The notes below the pieces were generated by a model, which made no database searches, was not told the DNA's origin, and worked only from the letters and a program-made list of their open reading frames with translations. Shown here piece after piece: positions 53,270-64,000 of a stretch of 64,000 nt of DNA. A program made the position numbers and the translations under genes. The stretch is taken from positions 806,001-870,000 of the forward strand of contig OZ250180.1 in the NCBI GenBank assembly GCA_965238215.1. The letters run 5' to 3'. Position 1 is the stretch's first letter, and each line of letters begins with the position of its first letter. This DNA comes from JAPULR01 sp965238215. GTDB lineage: Bacteria > Chloroflexota > Dehalococcoidia > Lucifugimonadales > GCA-2712585.

Positions 53270-54040
53270 AACTTATCCTCGCGAACAGACTGCCCTCGTG
53301 AAGCCTGCCCCCGCGAAGGCGGGGGACGGGAGGCGGGAACCCATCTTTCCCCCTCGCACTCTACCCTCCTGTGCACCGTAGAGTCGGTTCTCGAACCGCC
53401 CTTCCTCCTCCCCTCTTTCCCTTCCCCCTTCAGGGGGGAAGGTTAGGATGGGGGTGCACCCTCCCGTGTCCCCACGAATAGCCTGCCCTCGTGAAGACGG
53501 GGGCGGGAACCCATCTTTCCCCCTCGCACTCTACCCTCCTGTGCACCGTAGAGCCGGTTCTCGAACCGCCCTTCCTCCTCCCCTCTTTCCCTTCCCCCTG
53601 AAGGGGGAAGGGAAAGAGGGGGGTGCACCCTCCCGTGTCCCCACGAATAGCCTGCCCTCGTGAAGACGGGGGCGGGAACCCATCTTTCCCCCTCGCACTC
53701 TACCCTCCTGTGCACCGTAGAGCCGGTTCTCGAACCGCCCTTCCTCCTCCCCTCTTTCCCTTCCCCCTTCAGGGGGGAAGGTTAGGATGGGGGTGCACCC
53801 TCCCGTGTCCCCGCGAATAGCCTGCCCTCGTGAAGACGGGGGCGGGAACCCATCTTTCCCCCTCGCACTCTACCCTCCTGTGCACCGTAGAGCCGGTTCT
53901 CGAACCGCCCTTCCTCCTCCCCTCTTTCCCTTCCCCCTGAAGGGGGAAGGGAAAGAGGGGGGTGCACCCTCCCGTGTCCCCACGAATAGCCTGCCCTCGT
54001 GAAGACGGGGGCGGGAACCCATCTTTCCCCTCCCTCACTC
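53270..54040. repeat. Tandem array of about 170-bp units with 340-bp higher-order period
   Basis: The phrase CCATCTTTCCCCCTCGCACT recurs near 53341, 53511, 53680 and 53850, with a partial copy at 54020, so the period is 169-170 bases. Each unit has GCCGGTTCTCGAACCGCC, a CCTGCCCTCGTGAAGACGGG part and a G-rich hairpin. The hairpin alternates between two types, CTTCAGGGGGGAAGGTTAGG and CTGAAGGGGGAAGGGAAAGA, so the true repeat is a 340-bp dimer. No gene seen in 53238-54188. Confidence 0.88.
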
Positions 54041-54188
54041 CCACGTAGAGACCGCCTCCATCTTCACGGGGCGTCCGCTTTTCCCACGTAGTCGCGAATC
54101 CACCCCCAACCCCTCCCATCTATGCTATTCCACCCGTTTCGGTTACAATTCCCTGAGTAAATTCGCATTCCTAGGAGTTTCACCACCC

Positions 54189-56945
<2,757 letters not shown>

Positions 56946-59222
56946 TAGACACCCGCCCCACTACCCGTTATTCCCGCCCAGGGCCTACCCCCGTGAAGAC
57001 AGGGGCGGGAATCCATTCCCGTCTCCGTAGGGGCAACCCTTGTGGTTGCCCGCCTACGACTTGTCCGGTGACTCACTCGTAGGGGCGGTTCGCGAACCGC
57101 CCTCCCCCTCCCCTTTGTCCTCGCGCATGCGGGAACCCATCCCTCCCTCCGTTATTCCCGCGGAGAGCCTGCCCTCGTGAAGACGGGGGCGGGAACCCAT
57201 TCCCGTCCCCGTAGGGGCAACCCTTGTGGTTGCCCACCTACGACTTGTCCGGTGACTAACTCGTAGGGGCGGTTCGCGAACCGCCCTCCCCCCTCCCGTT
57301 GTCCTCGCAGATGCGGGGACCCATCCCCTCCCTCCCCCTCAAACCACATGTCATTCCGAGTCCCTCCAGGAATCTCGTCACCATCGCGCCCGTCACTGTT
57401 ACGCCCCTACCGCTTCGTCCGCGCCTTCCCGTCATCCCCGCGCCCCCGCCTCCGCTGTTCCCGCGGAGAGCCTGCCCCCGTGTAGACGGGGGCAGGAATC
57501 CATCTTTCCCACGCCTCCTACACTCAACCCCTTCTGCGTAGGGGCAGGTTTCAAACCTGCCCTCTCCCCATTCGCCATCGGACCCTACCTCCGTAGGGAC
57601 ACCCCTCGTGGACGCCCTCCCTATCCGTTTTTCCCGCGGAGAAGCCTGCCCCCGTGTAGACGGAGGCAGGAATCCATCTTTCCCACGCCTCCTACACTCA
57701 ACCCCTTCTGCGTAGGGGCAGGTTTCAAACCTGCCCTCTCCCTCCAACTACCCAACCACCACCAGCGGTAGGGGCAGGTACGCGAACCGCCCTTCCTCTT
57801 CCTTATCCACGCCGCGTCCAACATACCGTCTCCGTAGGGGCAACCCTTGTGGTTGCCCGCCTACGACTTGTCCGGTGACTAACTCGTAGGGGCGGTTCGC
57901 GAACCGCCCTCCCCCCTCCCGTTGTCCTCGCAGATGCGGGGATCCATCCCCTCCCTCCCCCTCAAACCACATGTCATTCCGAGTCCCTCCAGGAATCTCG
58001 TCACCATCGCGCCCGTCACTGTTACGCCCCTACCGCTTCGTCCGCGCCTTCCCGTCATCCCCGCGCCCCCGCCTCCGCTGTTCCCGCGGAGAGCCTGCCC
58101 CCGTGTAGACGGAGGCAGGAATCCATCTTTCCCACGCCTCCTACACTCAACCCCTTCTGCGTAGGGGCAGGTTTCAAACCTGCCCTCTCCCTCCAACTAC
58201 CCAACCACCACCAGCGGTAGGGGCAGGTACGCGAACCGCCCTCCCCCTCCCCTTTGTCCTCGCGCATGCGGGGACCCATCCCTCCCTCTTTTGTGCCACC
58301 CTCCCATTGCCAAAAATCCCCCTCCCCTGCTACCATCCCCCCCCATGAACAATTCCCACACCGCTCTTGTCCTCGCGCATAGCCTGCCCTCGCGAAGGCG
58401 GGGGGCGAGGACCCATCCCCCCTCCCCCTCTTTCAATCCACCCTTCGTTTCCACCACAGAAAATAACGAATCCCCCATCCCCCACTCGTTTGCCCGCCTT
58501 TTTTGAAACGAGTCCCACGCCTGAAACGAATCATCTCAGGCACAAATTGATACCGAGTCGATTATCAAAACCAGTCTAACGAGTAATCCCCCTCCCCTCC
58601 TCCCTCCGTGTCCTCGCGCATGCGGGAACCCATCCCCCGCCTCCGCTGTTCCCGCGAAGATCCCGCCCCCGTGTAGACAGGGGCGGGAATCCATCTTTCC
58701 CACGCCTCCTACACTCAACCCCTGTCCCACGTAGGGGTAGGTTTGAAACTTACCCTCACCCCCACATGTCATTTTGAACGCAGCAAAGCGGAGTGAAGAA
58801 TCTTGATGCCCTCGCTCTTCCACTCTCTCGTAGGGACGCCCTTCCTCTTCCCTATCCACGTCGCATCCAACATGCCGTCTCCGTAGGGGCAACCCTTGTG
58901 GTTGCCCGCCTACGACTTGTCCGGTGACTCACTCGTAGGGGCGGTTCGGGAACCGCCATTCCCCCCAATTCGCCATCGGACCCCACCTCCGTAGGGACGC
59001 CCCTCGCGCATTCGGGGACCCATCCCCGTCCTCGTAGGGGCAACCCTTGTGGTTGCCCGCCTACGTTGCATTCGATGCCACCCACGTAGGGGCAGGTTTC
59101 AAACCTGCCCCCGCCCACACACATGTCATCCCTAGACTCCGCGAGGAATCTTGCCCCCCTACGCTCACTCTCCCTTCCCTGTCCCCCATAGGGGCGTCCC
59201 TCTCCGGCACCCCAACCCCCCA
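56946..59222. repeat. 2.3-kb intergenic repeat field with 0.62-kb direct duplication
   Basis: I see no credible gene. Units GGGCAACCCTTGTGGTTGCC with the tail CTACGACTTGTCCGGTGACT occur at about 57028, 57212, 57835 and 58886 (and partly 59036). Then GGCGGTTCGCGAACCGCC, GGGCAGGTTTCAAACCTGCC and CCCGTGTAGACGG units alternate. About 360 bases from 57206 match those from 57829 at an offset of 623. Open frames here are repeats read through and are strongly biased in composition. Confidence 0.85.
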
Positions 59223-59708
59223 TCACCCACCACTCCCCCTCAACAAAGGCCAATACCGAAACCACACCCGCCCCCGAATCCACGACCCTCGAATCGGCCC
59301 CAACCGGCGACTGTCCAGGCTCGACTCAGGGTTGTCCCCCAGCACAAACCACTGGTTCTCGCCCAACACCCACTCCATCTCCCACAACCCCTCCTCGCCT
59401 TTGCCGACGCCGTCACCCGTCTCCATCGTCGCCCCACCCTCCACCAACACCCGCCCCCCAACCACCCCAACCCGCTCCCCCGGCAGCGCCGCCACCCGCT
59501 TCAACATCAACCGCCCCTCCACGCTGGGGTGCCGGAACACCACCACGTCGCCTCGACGCAGCCCCCCCTTGACGCCGACTCCCCAGACCAGAAGCAACTC
59601 ACTGTCGAAAAACCGCGGCTCCATGCTCCTGCCCCTAACCCGGTAGACTCCAACCCGGCCCAACCCTCGTAGAATCCCCATCCCCGGCAACCTATCCCAA
59701 AAACCCAT
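59223..59708 (-). CDS. sodX: Nickel-type superoxide dismutase maturation protease (S26 family)
   Basis: 161 aa S26 signal-peptidase-like enzyme without a long membrane anchor. Catalytic Ser28 in RGRSMEP, Lys70 in LMLKRVAALPGE, and GDNPESSLDSRRLGPI. In sodN neighbourhoods such proteins remove the SodN leader to expose the nickel hook. Divergent from sodN, 116 bp apart, which supports the assignment. Distinct from LepB at 41698. Confidence 0.88.
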   Translation of the reverse strand: MGFWDRLPGMGILRGLGRVGVYRVRGRSMEPRFFDSELLLVWGVGVKGGLRRGDVVVFRHPSVEGRLMLKRVAALPGERVGVVGGRVLVEGGATMETGDGVGKGEEGLWEMEWVLGENQWFVLGDNPESSLDSRRLGPIRGSWIRGRVWFRYWPLLRGSGG

Positions 59709-59715
59709 AAGCAGC

Positions 59716-59787
59716 GTTTAGTCCTAAACTGATAATCTTCCCCACAGACCCCTGGTCGTTGGCAGCAGACCCATTTTGCAGTATACT
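59716..59787. promoter_or_regulatory. sodX/sodN divergent control region
   Basis: For sodN, TTGGCA (59759-59764), a 17-base spacer and TATACT (59782-59787) form a strong promoter 38 bases ahead of ATG 59825. Near the sodX start a dyad GTTTAG-TC-CTAAAC lies at 59716-59729, a possible operator. Nickel-responsive Nur or another regulator could bind, but none is shown. Confidence 0.5.
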
Positions 59788-59824
59788 CCAGCCACCTGAA
59801 TTCCGCATAAGGAGAGGATCAACA

Positions 59825-60325
59825 ATGTCCTTTTTGAACCTGAAGTCCCGCTTTACTCCCCAGGATGTCCACGCCCACTGCGACGTTCCCTGCGGCATCT
59901 ACGACCCCCACCTGGCGCAAATCGCCGCTCATACCGTAGTCCGAATGTCCACCCTGATTTGCGACCTTGAAAAGCCCGGCCCAGACGCAACCCAGGACGA
60001 GGCGCAGATCTACAGCCACAAGATTGCCCGCATGACCGCCGTCAAGGAGCACCACGCCGAGCTCGCCAAGCAGGAACTCCGCATCCTCTGGGGAGACTAC
60101 TTCAAGCCCGAGCATCTGGAGCAGTTCCCCAACCTCCACGACACCTTCTGGAACGCCATGAAAGCCGCCTCCGAAGCAAGGGTCCACCGCAACGTGGCCG
60201 CCGCCAACGGCCTCCTCACCGCCACCCTCGACATCGCCGAGATGTTCTGGCAGAGCAAGGGCGCCACCCCGGTGCGCCAGCCCTCCCGCCAGACCACCGG
60301 CGGCGAGCTAGTCTACCCCTCCTAA
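59825..60325 (+). CDS. sodN: Nickel superoxide dismutase
   Basis: 166 aa. The nickel hook HCDVPCGIY begins at residue 18, after a 17-residue leader (MSFLNLKSRFTPQDVHA) that must be cut off so that His1, Cys2 and Cys6 of the mature enzyme bind nickel. The four-helix body follows (HHAELAKQELRILWGDYFKPEHL). It destroys superoxide. The start ATG has AAGGAGAGG ahead. Pairs with sodX. Confidence 0.95.
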   Translation: MSFLNLKSRFTPQDVHAHCDVPCGIYDPHLAQIAAHTVVRMSTLICDLEKPGPDATQDEAQIYSHKIARMTAVKEHHAELAKQELRILWGDYFKPEHLEQFPNLHDTFWNAMKAASEARVHRNVAAANGLLTATLDIAEMFWQSKGATPVRQPSRQTTGGELVYPS

Positions 60326-60516
60326 ACTCTTCTTGAATGGGCGGGGGCCGCAAAACCCCCGCCCGCCTCCTATCATTCTGAGGAGCGCAGCGACGAAGAA
60401 TCCCGCCGTCTCCGCGCCCTCCACCGACCTGATCCGTAGGGGCGTCCCTCGTGGGCGTCCGTCCTGCTTTATTGCAATGTGCGCCCTCAGTACCCTGAAA
60501 AGGACTCCTACTATCA
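60326..60516. repeat. Repeat units between sodN and the TolB-like gene
   Basis: A CATTCTGAGGAGCGCAGCGA unit at 60374 and a GTAGGGGCGTCCCTCGTGGG unit at 60437. No gene. Confidence 0.65.
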
Positions 60517-62107
60517 ATGATTTCACCCTCTCGAATCCATTCGGCCCCCCGTCCTCTATCCAATATAGCCCTCCTCGTAGTCCTCTCCTTCTCTCTAGCC
60601 TGTTCCGACGGAACGCACACCGTTTCCCATTCGACGGAACCAACCCCCTTTGTCACTCCAACCCCACCATCTGCCACGCCCGCAGTAGTCTCAGCTCCCA
60701 CACCTGCTGTCACCCCAATTACCACTCCGGCTGCAACGCAGCAGGCAAGCAATCCAGTACCTTGATAGAGCCGCGAGAAAATCACGAGTCTACAGGCGGC
60801 AAGAAGTTCTTGGCCTATCCATTGAGTTCAACTCCTCCTATCAAATCTGAACCAGGATTTGCCTGCGGCCCGTCCTTTGGTGGTGTGGCTGATCCAGAGT
60901 ATGTTGGACATTTCCTGGAATGGACACCGGACGGGAGTCACCTTGTATTTCACGATGGGCGAACCATATGGAAGGTGGACATGCAGGGTACGGAGCTCAG
61001 AAAAGTCATTGATGCCAACGCAGACCTTTCAGGGTTGGTTCGCATTCCGGGCGGATCCCCCAACGCCCCCCATTCCGCATACGGCCACTATGCAGACATA
61101 TCCCAAAACGGCCGCCTTCTCGTCTATTCCACCTGTGAATTCGACACCGAAGAACTTGCAGATCTGGAGACATGGAAATTATGGGGGGAGAGGGCAGGGA
61201 CGACAAATGTATGGCCATATCCTCCCATTGGGAAGCCTGGGGGGGTCGTGAGGCCTTCATGTACGACCTGGCGATTGTAGATCTGTTGGATGGTTCGCAA
61301 GAGCGTCTTACCAGCGACGCCAAATTCGACCTATACCCTGTATGGTCACCGGACGGCAGTAAGATCGCCTTCATCAACACAAGGTATTCACAGGCCGATC
61401 CTCGAAAGTCCCATGTTTGGGTCTATGCACATCCACGGGCTTACTCCTTGGAGATTGCAACAATGAACGCAAACGGCTCAGGAGTTCGGCATATCGATTC
61501 AAATTTCGAGGGTGAAGGCGTAATGCTACACCTTAGTCCGCCCGCGTGGTCCCCTGACGGGCAGTACTTGGCCTTCATGAACGGAAGAATTAGTGGCTTC
61601 GCGAGTATTTGGCCACCAAGTATTGGCAGTAAGGAAATTTATGTGGCAAGGGAAGACGGTACTGATCTCGTCAGGATAGGCAAGTCCACGGCACCCCCAT
61701 CATGGTCTCCATCAGGCGATAAGCTGGCCTATGCGACTTACAAAACAAATTATCCTAGCGACGGGCAATTCGAAATATGCGTTGTCAAACCAAACGGAAC
61801 AGGCGTTGAATCTATATTCAGATACTATGATAGCGATCCCTACGGGAATACCATCAAACAAGTAGAATGGTCTCCTGATGGTGAGCATCTGCTCTTCGTC
61901 ACGATAGGAAGGAGCGGTGTGCATGCCGTGAGAGCAGACGGCAGCGGAGACCGAACTGTGTACCGCGATATGGACAGCTTCTACTGGCCTGAGCATCGTG
62001 TAGAGGAATTAAGCGGGCCCATCCTAGCGAAGTGGTCGCCAGACGGCTCAGACTTGAGAACGCTGGCGGAGGTGCGGGACGGAAGGTTTGAGGTGGCAGG
62101 CTCATGA
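60517..62107 (+). pseudogene. TolB-like (PD40 beta-propeller) lipoprotein, two frameshifts
   Basis: The first frame gives a lipoprotein signal (LLVVLSFSLAC) and a Thr/Pro-rich linker, ending at a TGA near 60765. The next frame continues with FLEWTPDGSHLVFHDGRTIWKVD to about 61185. A third frame, after the run GGGGGG at 61183-61188, carries YPVWSPDGSKIAFIN, APPSWSPSGDKLAYATY and QVEWSPDGEHLLF to 62107. Together they make a surface propeller protein of about 525 residues. The second shift lies at a homopolymer, so sequence error is possible. Confidence 0.72.
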
Positions 62108-62244
62108 ATAATGGCCGGCCATCTCCCATATGCCGCCCCCCTAATCCCCCTACCTCCTAAACATCATTGCCATATATGCCCTGTACCAATCGGAGCTAAA
62201 AACAGCCCCGTGAACAAGAAGCCCGAAGTGTGGGTCATTTAACA

Positions 62245-63657
62245 ATGCCGATAAAGCGACTCAACTGGCTGCTTCTTGTAGTGGCATTGCTGGCGGCGGC
62301 ATATGGCTGCGGACGAGATACTTCACCGCCTTCATCGGTTTCTCCCCCAGCCCAAACTCCGCCTGCAACTTCACAGACAACGCCTCCCCCCAGTCCCACT
62401 CGCCCGTCTCAGACGCCAGCAACCAAGCCTTCTCCCACCCAATCGCCCCAAGACCAATTGGCGGCCGCTTCGGAGCAGGTCTACGCCCTACTCAAAGAGC
62501 TGCTAGAGGAATTGGGCCACAGGGAGAGCGCTACTCCCGAAGAGCTGCGGGCCGCCGAACATCTGCAAGCCCGCTTCCATGCGATGGACTACTCAACAGA
62601 GATCCAGCCCTTCGCCTTCCGGCATTTTAATTTTTCGCGCTGGTCTGAAACCGGAGGAGAAAACGCCAAAGTCGTCATTCAGGGTCTGGAGTTCCCCGGT
62701 CTGTTATTCGCCACACCGCCCAACAGCGTAACCGCAGCCGGCACGTTGACGCCGGTGGGACTGGGAAGAAGTGAGGATCTCCCCCCGGGAGGACTGCAAG
62801 GGAAAGTCGCCTGGTTCCAGCCGCAGGATGGCATTCTAGGAGACAAGCGGTCCCTTCAGGATTTGCACGAGAAGGTCAGAAAAACAGCAGAAGCCGGGGC
62901 TGTCGCTGCCGTCATTTCCGGCAACCTGGATTTCTATAGTTATTCCCCGCTCCTGACGGCCGAGTCGGCAATTCCCGCCCTGCTCTTCGACACAAACGTG
63001 GAGGAATTCTGGACTGAGACGTTGTCCGGTGGGCAAGTGAAGATATCCGTAAAAGTAGAAGTGCAGGAACTGGAGTCCCGCAACGTGGTCGCCGAAATAA
63101 AGGGTATCGACGATGGCCTGGTTATCGTAGGCGGCCACTACGACATAGTTCCTGCAACCAGGGCCGGAGCCAACGACAACACTTCCGGCATCGCCGTGGT
63201 CTTGTCATTGGCGAAAGCTCTGGCCGGACACTCCCTGCCCTTCTCCGTCCGATTCATCGCCTTCGGAGCCGAAGAACTGGGGCTTTACGGCAGCCGCCAC
63301 TATGTCGCATCCTTGACCAAAGCGGAACTGGCCCGGATGAGAGTCATGATGAATTTCGACGTGGTTGGCTCCGGCGTCCAACTGAAGGTCGCCGGCCACC
63401 AGGCATTCAGCGATCTGGCCCTGAAAATAGCGGCGGAGTTGGAAATCGAAGCCCAACCGGGTTCCCTGCCGCCGGGAACTGCCAGCGACCACGTGCCATT
63501 TGAGGACGAAGGCATCCCGGCGCTAATGCTCTTCGGCTCCGACGTTTCCCGCATCCACACGCCGGAAGACCGGCTGGAATTCGTCCAGCCCGAGCTTCTG
63601 GGCGGCGCCTACCTCATTGCCCTGGCCATCTTACAGTCCCAGGCATTAGGACAATAG
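62245..63657 (+). CDS. M28 family metallopeptidase lipoprotein with PA-like insert
   Basis: 470 aa. Lipoprotein signal ending AAYGC, then a Pro/Thr/Ser-rich linker (about residues 28-75). A PA-like part lies at about 140-260 (KVAWFQPQDG, VAAVISGN). The zinc peptidase domain shows His298 (GGHYD), Asp311 (GANDN) and Glu343/344 (FGAEELGLYGSRHY). It would cleave N-terminal residues from peptides outside the cytoplasm. ATG 62245 is preferred over an in-frame upstream start because it gives the signal peptide. Confidence 0.9.
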   Translation: MPIKRLNWLLLVVALLAAAYGCGRDTSPPSSVSPPAQTPPATSQTTPPPSPTRPSQTPATKPSPTQSPQDQLAAASEQVYALLKELLEELGHRESATPEELRAAEHLQARFHAMDYSTEIQPFAFRHFNFSRWSETGGENAKVVIQGLEFPGLLFATPPNSVTAAGTLTPVGLGRSEDLPPGGLQGKVAWFQPQDGILGDKRSLQDLHEKVRKTAEAGAVAAVISGNLDFYSYSPLLTAESAIPALLFDTNVEEFWTETLSGGQVKISVKVEVQELESRNVVAEIKGIDDGLVIVGGHYDIVPATRAGANDNTSGIAVVLSLAKALAGHSLPFSVRFIAFGAEELGLYGSRHYVASLTKAELARMRVMMNFDVVGSGVQLKVAGHQAFSDLALKIAAELEIEAQPGSLPPGTASDHVPFEDEGIPALMLFGSDVSRIHTPEDRLEFVQPELLGGAYLIALAILQSQALGQ

Positions 63658-63711
63658 CTGCACCCAACCTCCGTCAGGGCGTCCCTCGCAGACGCCCTCT
63701 TTCCCTCCCCC

Positions 63712-63800
63712 CTACTCCTCCTTCAACGCCGGTATAACCTCCGTCCCCCACAACTCTATCGACCGCATCACGCACTCCTCCATGAGCTTCGACAGCACGG
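63712..63800 (-). pseudogene. 3'-end fragment of an LLM-class flavin oxidoreductase-like gene
   Basis: On the minus strand the last codons read LSKLMEECVMRSIELWGTEVIPALKEE and TAG, which looks like the C-terminus of luciferase-like monooxygenases. Upstream of 63800 the similarity ends. The rest of 63658-64000 holds one worn repeat unit at about 63671. Confidence 0.45.
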
Positions 63801-63840
63801 CGGGAGTTCAAGCGGCACAAGAAGACCTAGCAAAACCCAA

Positions 63841-64000
63841 TTGCTCGTCCTATCCGTTTGGTATCAAGGCGATTTACGTCTTGTATCAGGGAGTGGAGTA
63901 ATATGGCTCACGCTGATCAACCCATCGTCTGTCTCCGTGGCGGTTCTGGCCATTGCATCGCTCATGGTGTGCGGTACCGGTGAGGCTGTTGGATTTGTCC
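63841..64000 (+). CDS. Possible partial membrane protein at the window edge
   Basis: A frame open to the window end from about TTG 63841 encodes GVIWLTLINPSSVSVAVLAIASLMVCGTGEAVGF, which looks like a transporter helix pair. No ATG is seen in frame and no family can be named. A second frame from ATG 63903 stops after 26 codons. Confidence 0.25.
   Translation, partial: MLVLSVWYQGDLRLVSGSGVIWLTLINPSSVSVAVLAIASLMVCGTGEAVGFV

Noticed and set aside
53270..54040. CRISPR array
   Set aside because: Units are about 170 bases and almost identical throughout, with no short repeat and unique-spacer pattern, and no cas genes are nearby.
57256..57747. Open frames of 60-160 codons in the repeat field (also 53443-54119 and 57879-58518)
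   Set aside because: They read through known repeat units, recur with the repeats, and lack homology or ribosome sites.

Overview
The window most resembles a chromosome segment of a Chloroflexota bacterium, probably Dehalococcoidia or the SAR202 side of the phylum. This is inferred, not proven. The signs are high G+C, a livKHMGF transporter, a family III CoA-transferase, two TIM-barrel amidohydrolases, a molybdenum hydroxylase operon, a myo-inositol phospholipid cluster, nickel superoxide dismutase, and intergenic spaces full of short hairpin repeats. I saw no rRNA, tRNA or CRISPR array.

Layout. 1-9 kb: branched-chain amino-acid type ABC transporter (livK-H-M-G-F, minus strand), the end of a second livK, an endonuclease/phosphatase-family gene broken by TAG, and a peptide-binding protein fused to a Cache domain, also broken by TAG. 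9-19 kb: SDR, frameshifted CoA-transferase, amidohydrolase, and a molybdenum hydroxylase operon (FAD, 2Fe-2S and Mo subunits, MoaD-like, VOC). 19-27.5 kb: Lhr helicase, then dcd-ribD-ribE-ribBA. 27.5-36 kb: an accessory hotspot around a divergent NHL-repeat/SIMPL gene pair. It holds DUF4160, four DUF2442 copies, an uncharacterised gene pair, an orphan CopG-type antitoxin, a DUF262/DUF1524 protein and a decayed hicAB. Copies of the 3' ends of NHL and SIMPL, and of the 5' end of the next amidohydrolase, lie between them. 36-43 kb: amidohydrolase, beta-sandwich protein, DUF6884 plus DNA glycosylase pair, cyclase, alpha/beta hydrolase, signal peptidase I, IS30 remnant. 43.7-52.7 kb: inositol-1-phosphate synthase, GT4 glycosyltransferase, CDP-alcohol phosphatidyltransferase, a two-domain thioredoxin-fold oxidoreductase with in-frame UGA, ribH, yqeY-like, purQ, two EamA half-transporters, purL. 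52.7-64 kb: PH-domain protein, tandem repeats, ppdK, a 2.3-kb repeat field, divergent sodX/sodN, a frameshifted TolB-like lipoprotein, an M28 peptidase lipoprotein.

The best lead is the oxidoreductase at 46616-47317. Its in-frame TGA sits exactly where the first Cys of the second CxxC motif belongs (UQFC), and a hairpin with an AGGUU loop begins 21 nt later, as in bacterial SECIS elements. I read it as a candidate selenoprotein. The second lead is the 27.5-36 kb hotspot, where small toxin-antitoxin or defence-like cassettes pile up beside duplicated ends of the flanking genes. The third is the coupled DUF6884/HhH-GPD glycosylase pair.

Several genes carry single lesions: TAG at 917, 8719 and 28599, and frameshifts near 10681, 42690, 60765 and 61185. 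Either decay or sequence error could explain them. TAG is an ordinary terminator elsewhere here (for example 12602-12604), so amber recoding is unlikely.
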